A DNA stretch of 64,000 bases. It comes from SFWF01 sp045539925. Lineage in GTDB: Bacteria; Bacillota; Clostridia; Oscillospirales; Acutalibacteraceae. The position numbers and the translations under genes were made by a program. The notes under the pieces were generated by a model. It was not told the DNA's origin, did not search any database, and saw only the letters and a program-made list of their open reading frames with translations. The stretch lies in the NCBI GenBank assembly GCA_045539925.1, contig JAZQGH010000142.1:1-64000 (forward strand), given 5' to 3'. Positions 22,784 to 30,849 of the stretch are shown here, in pieces. Numbering within the stretch: the first letter of the stretch is position 1; the number at the start of each line of letters is the position of its first letter.

Positions 22784-23590
22784 ATGAAAAATAAACCTAT
22801 TAAAATTATAGATAGTATCAAAAATCATTTATCAAAGAAAAGAATTAAAGCAGATAGAATATATACTTTAAAAATATATGCTTTGAAGTATATACCAATT
22901 ATTGTCTTACTGTTTCTTAATTTGAATTTCCTTATTAAAGGTCTGTTTATATTCCTTTGGTGGTGTTTTGTTACAATGTTCTTTGACCATAGGGATATAG
23001 CCTTATTTGAGCCTACTATCCGTATTTGGTTTGGTGTTCCTGGAAGTGGTAAAACCTCTGTCGGTGCTTGGATTGCTAAAAAATCAATAAAACATCATTA
23101 TAAAGTTCTATCTAATGTTCAAATAAATGGTACATATAAACTTGATGAAAATGACCTCGGCAAATATGATATGTCTTTTGATGGTGACGGTTGCCATGTT
23201 ATTTATGATGAGGCAACGATTAACGGCTTAGATAATAGACAGTTTAAGTCTTTTGCAAACTCGGAAAAACCTCGTTATTTCTCAATCCATAGGCACATGA
23301 ATAATAGGGTGGATGTATTCTCGCAAGATTATGATGTTGATTTAAAGGTCAAAGGTCGAGCAGGTCAAAAGGGATTATTCCATTTGTCAAGATTACCAAT
23401 CAAAGGCTTTGTTCATTATAGACGCATTAAAAAGATATTCTTCATCAAAAAGGATGATAAACAATTTATTGACGGTTTTGCTTATGTAGGATTGCCGCGT
23501 ATATGCTTTACGCGTCCTGTTTGGAATTCATTTGATACTCTTGACGATTCGTTATGTCCTAAACTACAAAAACATTGGGAGTTGTGGTAA
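22784..23590 (+). CDS. Zot-domain assembly ATPase (pI-like)
   Basis: 268 aa. Walker A G-V-P-G-S-G-K-T-S at residues 84-92 and Walker B I-Y-D-E-A-T at 140-145 follow a hydrophobic N-terminal stretch (36-67). Zonula occludens toxin-like ATPases (pI in Ff phages) sit in the inner membrane and drive extrusion of the filament. This is the hallmark gene for calling the element an inovirus. The membrane segment is N-terminal here rather than after the ATPase domain as in pI of E. coli phages. Confidence 0.85.
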   Translation: MKNKPIKIIDSIKNHLSKKRIKADRIYTLKIYALKYIPIIVLLFLNLNFLIKGLFIFLWWCFVTMFFDHRDIALFEPTIRIWFGVPGSGKTSVGAWIAKKSIKHHYKVLSNVQINGTYKLDENDLGKYDMSFDGDGCHVIYDEATINGLDNRQFKSFANSEKPRYFSIHRHMNNRVDVFSQDYDVDLKVKGRAGQKGLFHLSRLPIKGFVHYRRIKKIFFIKKDDKQFIDGFAYVGLPRICFTRPVWNSFDTLDDSLCPKLQKHWELW

Positions 23591-23591
23591 T

Positions 23592-23810
23592 ATGTCAAAA
23601 ATTTCTTATAAAATATCTGTTATACAGTATCTCTATAACAGGACGTCTCAGATAGAGCAAGAATATGCACAAAAATTATCTTATAATCGTTTCCACAATA
23701 CTGATGAAGTTGATTATTTGGAAATAATCATTGCTAAGGCTAGAAAAGACCTTATGAACGAAATAACAAAAGATTTGAATAATCTTCTTGCATTTCCTGA
23801 TAAAAGGTGA
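23592..23810 (+). CDS. Small phage protein, unknown
   Basis: 72 aa from the ATG at 23592, one base after the Zot stop. Soluble, highly charged and probably helical (Q-I-E-Q-E-Y-A-Q-K and the acidic/basic C-terminal half). Not recognised. Confidence 0.5.
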   Translation: MSKISYKISVIQYLYNRTSQIEQEYAQKLSYNRFHNTDEVDYLEIIIAKARKDLMNEITKDLNNLLAFPDKR

Positions 23811-23814
23811 TTTT

Positions 23815-24072
23815 ATGAAAAAATATTTATTTGTTACTGATAATGATAAACGAACACGTGTTTTTGGTGTTTTAAATGATTGTGATTATTGTAGAATTGA
23901 AATAGAAAATGAATTTATTATTGATTGTTTTAAAGAACATAATCATAAATATCTTTTTAAAGCTTTTTTTTATAATAGTAAGCGCATATATCCAAATATT
24001 TATTGTAATTCGAAATCTAAATTGTATGCCGCAATACAACATTTGCTACAGGAAGAATTGTATAACGTATAA
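23815..24072 (+). CDS. Small phage protein, unknown
   Basis: 85 aa from the ATG at 23815, preceded by AAAAGGTG. Mixed alpha/beta, rich in Tyr, Asn and Lys, with four cysteines; no membrane segment. Last gene of the rightward operon. No terminator lies between it and attR. Not recognised. Confidence 0.5.
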   Translation: MKKYLFVTDNDKRTRVFGVLNDCDYCRIEIENEFIIDCFKEHNHKYLFKAFFYNSKRIYPNIYCNSKSKLYAAIQHLLQEELYNV

Positions 24073-24081
24073 CAATTTTAC

Positions 24082-24110
24082 TTGATTTTTGTTTTAATAG
24101 GTGATATAAT
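24082..24110 (+). promoter_or_regulatory. Phage-borne replacement promoter for xer
   Basis: TTGATT (24082-24087), 17-bp spacer, TATAAT (24105-24110). Spacing and -10 region copy the host promoter at 18428; only the -35 is weaker. It reads through the dif-like site into the recombinase gene. Confidence 0.65.
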
Positions 24111-24141
24111 AGCCATAGACCGAATTATACAAAATGAATGT
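24099..24141 (+). repeat. attR of the inovirus prophage
   Basis: Matches 18445-18487 at 41 of 43 positions. The differences are A/G in the segment after the -10 and G/C just before the left arm. Identity stops one base after the 6-bp centre, which places the crossover in TGAATG or at its edge. Confidence 0.85.
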
Positions 24142-24152
24142 TTTGTATAATT
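24123..24152. other. dif-like Xer recombination site
   Basis: Left arm AATTATACAAAA (24123-24134), centre TGAATG (24135-24140), right arm TTTTGTATAATT (24141-24152). The arms are perfect inverted repeats, and the 6-bp centre is the size seen in XerCD sites. It lies 75 bp upstream of the recombinase start, recalling the difSL-xerS pairing of streptococci. The ancestral attB would have the same two arms. Confidence 0.75.
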
Positions 24153-24227
24153 GAGGGGAGTTTGTAGACTCATATTTAAGCGAATTAAGCCAAGTATCAA
24201 TATTTACATATATATGGAGGTAGTTCT

Positions 24228-25229
24228 ATGAAACGAGAATATATGATAGCGGCACCTGAGGTTGTTCGTCAATTTTTAATTTACAACGAAGCTATTAAAA
24301 ATAAATCCTCTGCAACTATCGATGAATACTATCACGACCTGCGCACCTTCTTTCGATACATTAAAATGATTAAAGGATGCGTTACTGATGATGTAGAATT
24401 TGATGAAATTGAAATTAACGATGTAGACATCAATTTAATCAAATCTATCAATGTAAACGACCTGTATTCGTTTCTTGTTTATTGCAAGGATGAACGAAAT
24501 AACAACTCAACAACACGTGCACGCAAGGTATCCACGCTGAGGCAGTTTTTTAAATATTTGTCTGTGCAGACACATCAGATTGAAGAAAATCCCGCGGAAC
24601 TGTTAGATGCTCCAAAACTTAAAAAAGCTCTCCCCAAGCATCTTAGCCTCGAAGATTCAATAAAATTACTGAATTCAGTAAAAGAGGGGGATGGATATAA
24701 TTCTATACGCGATTACTGTATAATAACTCTGTTTTTAAACTGCGGAATGCGATTATCCGAGCTTTGCAGTCTTAATGTTACAGACATTAGCTCAGATGGC
24801 TTAATAAGAATTACCGGTAAAGGAAATAAAGAACGTGTAGTATATCTTAATGAAGCCTGTCGCTCTGCCCTATCAGACTATCTCAAAATCAGACCAAACG
24901 AAGGCATACCTGCCAACCATAAGAACGCGCTATTTATAAGCAGAAATAAACGCAGAATCAGCGACAAGACCGTACAACACATAGTATATACATATCTTGA
25001 TAAAATCGGTCTGGGCGGACAGGGTCTTTCTGTTCATAAGCTTAGGCATACGGCAGCAACGCTTATGTATCAGCACGGAGGTGTTGATATCAGGGTGCTT
25101 CAGGACGTATTGGGTCACGAAAACTTAGGAACAACACAGATATACACACATGTTGCAGCATCGCAGGTCAAGGACGCAATTGACGCTAATCCCCTATCGA
25201 AATTTAATAAGGATGTAAAAAAGGAGTGA
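24228..25229 (+). CDS. Xer-family tyrosine recombinase, XerS-like
   Basis: 333 aa. Catalytic residues: Arg175 in C-G-M-R-L-S-E, Lys198 in G-K-G-N-K, H270-K-L-R273, His297 in L-G-H-E-N-L, Tyr306 in Q-I-Y-T-H. Between the first helices an acidic insert (about residues 50-75) precedes N-D-L-Y-S-F-L-V-Y, a feature I recall from streptococcal XerS and not from short XerC/XerD. A GGAGG site precedes the ATG. It probably resolves chromosome dimers at the adjacent site and also integrated the inovirus. It lies outside the phage repeats. Confidence 0.85.
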   Translation: MKREYMIAAPEVVRQFLIYNEAIKNKSSATIDEYYHDLRTFFRYIKMIKGCVTDDVEFDEIEINDVDINLIKSINVNDLYSFLVYCKDERNNNSTTRARKVSTLRQFFKYLSVQTHQIEENPAELLDAPKLKKALPKHLSLEDSIKLLNSVKEGDGYNSIRDYCIITLFLNCGMRLSELCSLNVTDISSDGLIRITGKGNKERVVYLNEACRSALSDYLKIRPNEGIPANHKNALFISRNKRRISDKTVQHIVYTYLDKIGLGGQGLSVHKLRHTAATLMYQHGGVDIRVLQDVLGHENLGTTQIYTHVAASQVKDAIDANPLSKFNKDVKKE

Positions 25230-25254
25230 TAAAGCTAGGCTTTATCACTCCTTT
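25220..25254. terminator. Terminator between xer and oadB
   Basis: AAAGGAGTGATAAAGC pairs with GCTTTATCACTCCTTT around a TAG loop, overlapping the xer stop codon; usable in both directions. Confidence 0.75.
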
Positions 25255-25261
25255 AATAATT

Positions 25262-26482
25262 TTATCCAAGCATCTGAATAAGAATACCTGCAGCAACAGC
25301 AGATCCTATAACACCTGCAACATTCGGTCCCATTGCATGCATGAGTAGGAAGTTGCCCGGATCCTCTTCTTGTCCAACCTGCTGCGAAACACGAGCTGCC
25401 ATAGGAACGGCAGAAACACCAGCCGAGCCGATAAGAGGGTTAACTTTACCTTTTGTAAAGATATACATAAGTTTTCCGAACCATAATCCGCCTGTGGTAC
25501 CGAGACAGAACGCTACAAGACCCATTACAACAATTCCAAGCGTTTTTAGATTTAGGAATGACTCCGCGTTTGTTGTAGCACCTACGGTGGTACCAAGGAA
25601 AATAGTAATAATGTTCATAAGCTCATTCTGAGCAGTTTTGCAAATTCGGTCAACTACACCGGATTCCTTCATAAGATTACCAAGCATAAGCATACCGACA
25701 AGAGCAGCTGCATCAGGAATAAGCAAGGAAACAATAATAGTAACCATTATTGGGAAAATTATCTTTTCCGTCTTGCTAACAGTACGAAGCTCTGACATAC
25801 GTACAAGTCTTTCCTTTTTGGTGGTAAGAAGTCTCATAATTGGCTTTTGAATAAAAGGAATGAGTGCCATATAGGAATAGGCAGCCACAGCGATAGGACC
25901 TAAAAGACCTGGTGCTAATTTAGATGTAACAAATATCGCTGTAGGTCCGTCCGCACCGCCAATTATCCCGATAGATCCAGCCTCCTGAGGAGTAAAGCTG
26001 AAGCCCTCAATCCCTAAGCCTCCAACTGCTAATGCACCAATAAATGCAGCAAAAATACCAAGCTGAGCAGCAGCTCCTAAAAGAAAGCTTTTAGGATTAC
26101 TTATAAGCGGTCCAAAATCGGTCATAGCGCCGATTCCAAGGAAAATAAGCGGCGGATATATACCAAGCTTAACACCCATATAAAGTATATCAAGAACGCC
26201 ACCCTCATGTAAAACATTACCGAAATTGATTTCTTTAACCGTCTCATTAAGGGTCCAAAGTTCAGGATGGTATACACCTGCACCGGGTAGATTTGCAAGC
26301 AACATACCAAACGCAATCGGCAACAAAAGCAAAGGTTCAAACTTCTTAACTATTGCAAGGTAAAGAAGACCACAAGCAACAGCGATCATAACTACATATT
26401 TCCATCCACCAGGTTCAAAAAAGGCAGCAAATCCTGATGCTTGCAAAATGCCAATTAAGGTATCAATAAAAGCGTCAAACAT
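25262..26482 (-). CDS. oadB: Sodium ion-translocating decarboxylase, beta subunit
   Basis: 406 aa, about ten membrane helices. The conserved G-I-I-G-G-A-D-G-P-T-A-I-F segment near residues 173-185 carries the Asp implicated in Na+ transport, and G-A-T-T-N-A-E lies near 305. The beta subunit couples decarboxylation of carboxybiotin to Na+ export (oxaloacetate, methylmalonyl-CoA or glutaconyl-CoA pumps). The gamma-like gene lies 20 bp upstream. No carboxyltransferase alpha or biotin carrier is in the window, so the substrate is open and the symbol is generic. Confidence 0.85.
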   Translation of the reverse strand: MFDAFIDTLIGILQASGFAAFFEPGGWKYVVMIAVACGLLYLAIVKKFEPLLLLPIAFGMLLANLPGAGVYHPELWTLNETVKEINFGNVLHEGGVLDILYMGVKLGIYPPLIFLGIGAMTDFGPLISNPKSFLLGAAAQLGIFAAFIGALAVGGLGIEGFSFTPQEAGSIGIIGGADGPTAIFVTSKLAPGLLGPIAVAAYSYMALIPFIQKPIMRLLTTKKERLVRMSELRTVSKTEKIIFPIMVTIIVSLLIPDAAALVGMLMLGNLMKESGVVDRICKTAQNELMNIITIFLGTTVGATTNAESFLNLKTLGIVVMGLVAFCLGTTGGLWFGKLMYIFTKGKVNPLIGSAGVSAVPMAARVSQQVGQEEDPGNFLLMHAMGPNVAGVIGSAVAAGILIQMLG

Positions 26483-26502
26483 TAAAATGTGCCATCCTTT
26501 CC

Positions 26503-26889
26503 TTAAAATGTACGGGTGTTGTCTAAAACACCGGCGTTAGCCCAAGCAGTGCGTCTACCGGCAGATCTTTTAATAGTTTTGATAACCGGTTTTTTATCTG
26601 AATCTATATATAAAGTTGCTACCGCAGCAGATATAACAGCAACCAGTTCTTGGTTTAGACAGTCACAATCACTAAGTGTTTCAGATACCGTTTCTTCTTC
26701 ATGTTTAACCGCTGACATAGCAGCCATAACTTCTTCACGAGCCTTTGCAGTTTTTTTGTCAACAGACTTTTTGAGAGAAACACTAATCCAACCAAAAATT
26801 GAGAGGACAAACACAAGCAACAGCAACATCGAAAACACAAGAATTATTCCTGTAATTGTAACATTAATTGCCAAATTCCAATCTACCAT
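26503..26889 (-). CDS. OadG-family sodium pump decarboxylase gamma subunit
   Basis: 128 aa. The ATG at 26889 is preferred because AAGGACG lies upstream; an in-frame ATG at 26913 has no site. One membrane helix at about residues 8-32, then a charged linker, and a C-terminal R-R-T-A-W-A-N-A-G motif typical of OadG-like subunits. It anchors and assembles the pump with the beta subunit encoded next. Confidence 0.75.
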   Translation of the reverse strand: MVDWNLAINVTITGIILVFSMLLLLVFVLSIFGWISVSLKKSVDKKTAKAREEVMAAMSAVKHEEETVSETLSDCDCLNQELVAVISAAVATLYIDSDKKPVIKTIKRSAGRRTAWANAGVLDNTRTF

Positions 26890-26971
26890 AAAAGCAATCA
26901 CGTCCTTATGCAAAATCTTTTAATATTATAATACAAGTTGTCGCTAAATTCAACCATATTTTGCAAAAACA

Positions 26972-27005
26972 GTAAAAAAAATATCGGCTCAGATTGAGCC
27001 GATAT
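26972..27005 (-). terminator. Terminator after galK
   Basis: ATATCGGCTCA (26981-26991) pairs with TGAGCCGATAT (26995-27005). On the minus strand it ends in a run of seven Ts. Confidence 0.85.
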
Positions 27006-27010
27006 AAAGT

Positions 27011-28285
27011 TTATGCTTTAATTTCATAACCACCAACAGGTCTGATTTTAAGAACATAGCAACTGCCTTCGCCGAAAACATCTTCAATAAGGTTTTTATA
27101 TTCTGACAAAAGCTCTGAAGGAATAAAGCACTGGATCGTTCCTGCGAATCCACCGCCATGAACACGACAGGCTCCCCTACCCTGCAAAAATCTCTCAGTA
27201 AGGGCAAGGCTTAAACAAAGCCCCTGTTCATGAACAGCCGAAGTAGAGTATACATTCTGTAAGTACTTGTATGAAGAGTTGCCCGATTCATTGATGAGGC
27301 GTAAAAATTCAACGAAGTTACCGGACTTAAGTGCTTGTTTTTCGTCTTCAGCGCGCTGATCTTCAGCAAAGAAATGAATAGCACGAAGAACTGCTCGGTC
27401 ACCACACTTTGCTTTAACCTTAGCAATTCCTGCAAAGAACTCGCCCTTATCAACATCGCGTAGGAAGTCTTTGTTAAAGAAGTTGCTTACATCGCGGCAT
27501 TCAACAGTGATGTCGGCATAATCCTGAGTCAGATTTGCATGATTACCGCCGGTATTAACAACACAAAGTACATGATCGTGGGCAGCAAGATCGAAATTGA
27601 CCTTCTCTACAACAGGTTTTGTTGTATCTTTGAAATCTATTGCAGTAAAACCGCCTAAAGCACTTGCAGACTGATCAAGCAATCCGCAGGGCTTTCCGAA
27701 GAACATACTTTCAGAGTTCTGTGCCATTTTGGCGATTTCAACAGCATCAATTCTGCCATCATTAAACAAGAAATTGAGGGTTGTACCAATAAACACTTCA
27801 AAAGCAGCAGAAGATGACAATCCGGAACCTTTCATAACACTGCTAGTTGTATATGCATCAAAACCGTTTACATTGTATCCGTTTTGACAAAAATTAGCAC
27901 ACATACCGCGAATTAACGCAGAAGCGTGTCCGAATTCTGCCTTATTGATCTCTAAATTAGTAAGGGAAATTTCGTCCATAGGATAACCTTCCGACTTGAT
28001 GCGCACAATTCCGTTATTATTTACAGAAACAATTCCAATAATGTCAAGATCAACGCTTCCAGCCAGAACACGTCCGTGCTGATGATCGGTGTGATTACCG
28101 CCCACTTCTGTTCTTCCAGGTGCAGAAAATATGCGAATATTGTCTTTATCACCGAAAATTTCAGCAAAGCTGTCGCAAGCCTTTAAATAACGCTCCTTAG
28201 CAGCGTCTATATCTTGGTAAAGCAAAGCAAAATCTTTGTCGAATCTGCCGCAATCAATTAAATTTCTGATCTCTGCAATATTCAA
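27011..28285 (-). CDS. galK: Galactokinase
   Basis: About 424 aa, GHMP kinase. The substrate signature P-G-R-T-E-V-G-G-N-H-T-D-H lies near residue 56, and the ATP loop G-S-G-L-S-S-S-A-A near 155. It phosphorylates galactose at C1. The start is a TTG: the one at 28285 is six bases after AGGTGA, while a TTG at 28291 would be too close. It begins 17 bp after the ackA stop, so they may share a transcript. No other Leloir gene is in the window. Confidence 0.88.
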   Translation of the reverse strand: MNIAEIRNLIDCGRFDKDFALLYQDIDAAKERYLKACDSFAEIFGDKDNIRIFSAPGRTEVGGNHTDHQHGRVLAGSVDLDIIGIVSVNNNGIVRIKSEGYPMDEISLTNLEINKAEFGHASALIRGMCANFCQNGYNVNGFDAYTTSSVMKGSGLSSSAAFEVFIGTTLNFLFNDGRIDAVEIAKMAQNSESMFFGKPCGLLDQSASALGGFTAIDFKDTTKPVVEKVNFDLAAHDHVLCVVNTGGNHANLTQDYADITVECRDVSNFFNKDFLRDVDKGEFFAGIAKVKAKCGDRAVLRAIHFFAEDQRAEDEKQALKSGNFVEFLRLINESGNSSYKYLQNVYSTSAVHEQGLCLSLALTERFLQGRGACRVHGGGFAGTIQCFIPSELLSEYKNLIEDVFGEGSCYVLKIRPVGGYEIKA

Positions 28286-28302
28286 TACCAATCACCTCAA
28301 AA

Positions 28303-29502
28303 TCATTTAGAAACAATAGCAAGTGTGTCACGAGCAATAAGAAGCTCCTCGTTTGTGGGTATTACCCAAACCTCGATTTTGGAATCATCGGTAGAAATCT
28401 TAATCTCCTGTCCGCTTGTATCGTTCTTTTCAAGGTCAAGAGTGAAGCCTAAAAACTCAGTCATAGAGCAGATGTATTTTCTGGATCTTCTTTCGTTCTC
28501 ACCGATACCGCCTGTAAATACTATTGCGTCAACGCCACTCATTGCTGCGGCATACGAGCCTATAAACTTGGAAATCTGATAGTTCTGCATTTCGAAAGCA
28601 AGCTTTGCTCTTTCATTACCTGCTTCGCCTGCAGCAATAACATCACGGCTGTCGTTGGAAATTCCCGAAACACCGAGAAGACCTGATTCTTTGTTAAGGA
28701 TAGTATTCATTCTGTCAGGGTTAATATCGCACTTTTTCATTAAATAGGTAAGAATTGAGGGGTCGACTCCACCAGAGCGAGTACCCATCATAAATCCGTC
28801 AAGAGGAGTAAGTCCCATAGAGGTATCAACACAAACACCGTCTTTTATAGCTGAAATAGAGCATCCGTTACCAAGGTGGCAGGTAATCATCTTGATGTCC
28901 TTCTTATCCTTACCCATAAGCTCAGCGCAACGGTCACTGACAAATCTGTGGGATGTTCCGTGCGCACCATAACGACGAATATTATAATCCTCATAAAACT
29001 CGTAAGGAAGAGCGTACATATAAGCCTTGGGAGGCATTGTCTGATGGAAAGCGGTATCAAATGTTGCTACCTGAGGAACCTCAGCACCAAACACCTTGGT
29101 GCAGGCACGCATTGCAAGAGCATGAGCGGGATTATGAAGGGGGGCGAGTTCACCAAGCTCTTCAATATCTGCAAGAACCTTATCGTCGATGAGTACAGAC
29201 TCGCCGTAAAGACTTCCACCCTGAACAACGCGGTGACCGATAGCTGAAATTTCAGATATATTGTCGATTACCTTTCCGTCGCCTACAGTAAGAGCTCTAA
29301 TTACAGCCTCAAAGGCCTCGACATGTGTAGGCATAGCTATTTTCTCGTAAAACTTGCTATCTCCTACTTTGTGTTCAATGCTGCTGTTTTCGGGAACACC
29401 TATTCTGTCACAAAGTCCCTTAGCAATAAGGACTTCGCCATTCATATCAATAAGCTGATACTTAAGTGATGAACTACCTGCATTGATTACAAGAATTTTC
29501 AT
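28303..29502 (-). CDS. ackA: Acetate kinase
   Basis: 399 aa from the ATG at 29502, preceded by GGAGAAAT; the open frame extends further upstream without a start site. The N-terminal N-A-G-S-S-S-L-K-Y loop is at residues 7-15, and F-D-T-A-F-H-Q-T-M-P, G-A-H-G-T-S-H and the nucleotide-binding F-T-G-G-I-G-E-N are all present. It makes ATP from acetyl phosphate in fermentation. No phosphotransacetylase gene lies beside it. The divergent neighbour tmcAL encodes an enzyme that uses acetate. Confidence 0.95.
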   Translation of the reverse strand: MKILVINAGSSSLKYQLIDMNGEVLIAKGLCDRIGVPENSSIEHKVGDSKFYEKIAMPTHVEAFEAVIRALTVGDGKVIDNISEISAIGHRVVQGGSLYGESVLIDDKVLADIEELGELAPLHNPAHALAMRACTKVFGAEVPQVATFDTAFHQTMPPKAYMYALPYEFYEDYNIRRYGAHGTSHRFVSDRCAELMGKDKKDIKMITCHLGNGCSISAIKDGVCVDTSMGLTPLDGFMMGTRSGGVDPSILTYLMKKCDINPDRMNTILNKESGLLGVSGISNDSRDVIAAGEAGNERAKLAFEMQNYQISKFIGSYAAAMSGVDAIVFTGGIGENERRSRKYICSMTEFLGFTLDLEKNDTSGQEIKISTDDSKIEVWVIPTNEELLIARDTLAIVSK

Positions 29503-29637
29503 ATTATTTCTCCATTCCGTCACTATTGACATTTTTTTATTGAGTAAAAATGTTATCTGTGATATTATATATACACAACATATATAATACTTCATTTCAA
29601 AGTATATTGCAAGTTTTTTTAGAAAGAAAGTGATTTT

Positions 29638-30801
29638 TTGCCTATTGCGGGTATTATTGCAGAGTTCAATCCGTTGCACAACGGTCACGAATACCTGATA
29701 AATAAAGCAAAACAAGACGGTTTCACAGTTGCTTGCGTAATTTCGGGCAATTTTGTACAGCGTGGTGACGTTGCAATCATTCCTAAATTCAGCAGAGCCA
29801 AAGCCGCTCTTTATGCGGGAGCTGACATTGTAATAGAGCTTCCTACCCCTTGGTCTATGTCTACTGCCCAGAATTTTGCAATAGGCGCTGTATCTCAGTT
29901 ATCTGCCATAGGTATCGACACACTCTATTTCGGTAGTGAATGCTCAAACACCGATATTCTTTTACAGGTTGCCGATGCTCTTATGTCTGAGGAATATTCA
30001 CAAAGGCTATGCACCAAGCTCACCTCGGGGCATACATTTGCAAAAATACGTACAGACGCTGTTGCGGAACTTGTAGGAGACAAAGCAAAGATTTTGGAAT
30101 CGCCTAACGATACACTTGCAGTGGAATACATTTGCGCCGCAAAAAAACTAAATTTAGATTTAAAGTTCTGCGCAATAAAACGCGTTGGAGCAGGTCATAA
30201 CGATTCTACTCATAAAGAAGGTTATTCCACAGCAACACTCCTTCGCAATGCGGTATACAGAAAAGACGCAGAATATTTACAGAAATTTATGCCTAAGCAA
30301 TCATCAAACATACTGTTTTCCTCCCCTGTTGCAGATATCAGAAGACTCGACACTGCCATTATAGCTTCACTGAAAATGCTTGGCGCATCTGATTTTTCAT
30401 CACTACCCGACATCAGCGAAGGGCTTGATTTGCTGATTTATAAAAAAATCCGTCTTGCTCATAGTTACAGTGAGCTTTGTGAACTTATCAAGTCAAAGCG
30501 TTACACTATGGCGAGAATAAGACGAATACTTTTATCAGCATTTTTAAAAATAAGTAATGAGTACTTTTTGTGTGAGCCGCCTTATGTCAGGGTGTTAGGC
30601 TTTTCTAAAAATGGACAAGCCATTATTCCAAAAGACTCAACAAAGCCTATAATAACCAGAGTATCACAGTTTAAAAATCTATCCGATAATGCAAATAATT
30701 TATTTGAATTTGAGAACCGCATAAATGAAATATATGCCCTCTCACTTGATAACCCGTCTGAATTCACAGACGAACGCAGTGAAAAGTTAATCATAGTATA
30801 A
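29638..30801 (+). CDS. tmcAL: tRNA(Met) cytidine acetate ligase TmcAL
   Basis: 387 aa with a TTG start. The nucleotidyltransferase-type motif E-F-N-P-L-H-N-G-H lies at residues 9-17, followed by C-V-I-S-G-N-F-V-Q-R-G-D near 35 and the tRNA-binding G-H-N-D region. TmcAL activates acetate with ATP and acetylates C34 of elongator tRNA-Met (ac4C), without acetyl-CoA. It lies head to head with ackA across a 135-bp shared intergenic region. Full length. Confidence 0.9.
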   Translation: MPIAGIIAEFNPLHNGHEYLINKAKQDGFTVACVISGNFVQRGDVAIIPKFSRAKAALYAGADIVIELPTPWSMSTAQNFAIGAVSQLSAIGIDTLYFGSECSNTDILLQVADALMSEEYSQRLCTKLTSGHTFAKIRTDAVAELVGDKAKILESPNDTLAVEYICAAKKLNLDLKFCAIKRVGAGHNDSTHKEGYSTATLLRNAVYRKDAEYLQKFMPKQSSNILFSSPVADIRRLDTAIIASLKMLGASDFSSLPDISEGLDLLIYKKIRLAHSYSELCELIKSKRYTMARIRRILLSAFLKISNEYFLCEPPYVRVLGFSKNGQAIIPKDSTKPIITRVSQFKNLSDNANNLFEFENRINEIYALSLDNPSEFTDERSEKLIIV

Positions 30802-30808
30802 ATACAAT

Positions 30809-30849
30809 AAATCCGCCTTATGATGCACTCTCCATCAAGGCGGATTTTA
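30809..30849. terminator. Bidirectional terminator between tmcAL and uvrC
   Basis: AAATCCGCCTT pairs with AAGGCGGATTT around a 17-nt loop; the convergent genes share it. Confidence 0.8.

Larger units (their letters stand above)
18481..24134 (+). mobile_element. Integrated filamentous phage (inovirus), about 5.65 kb
   Basis: Bounded by 43-bp direct repeats; the unit length from centre to centre is 5,654 bp, right for an inovirus. In order it holds a paired-hairpin region, a membrane protein and XRE repressor (minus strand), then on the plus strand a membrane protein, a HUH Rep, a small soluble protein, a major coat candidate, a signal-peptide adsorption protein, five or six tiny membrane proteins, a Zot-type ATPase and two short ORFs. 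No recombinase is encoded inside, so integration must use a host Xer enzyme. It is more AT-rich than the flanking genes. Confidence 0.88.

Noticed and set aside
18481..25229. The recombinase at 24228 as the phage's own integrase
   Set aside because: The direct repeats end at 24141, before the gene, and joining the outer flanks rebuilds a promoter-leader-recombinase arrangement. The protein also looks like a housekeeping Xer. It is therefore treated as host-encoded.
28953..29192. Plus-strand open frames over ackA and other long antisense frames (smc, recD2, aconitase)
   Set aside because: These are shadow frames opposite well-supported genes, without ribosome-binding sites or recognisable products.
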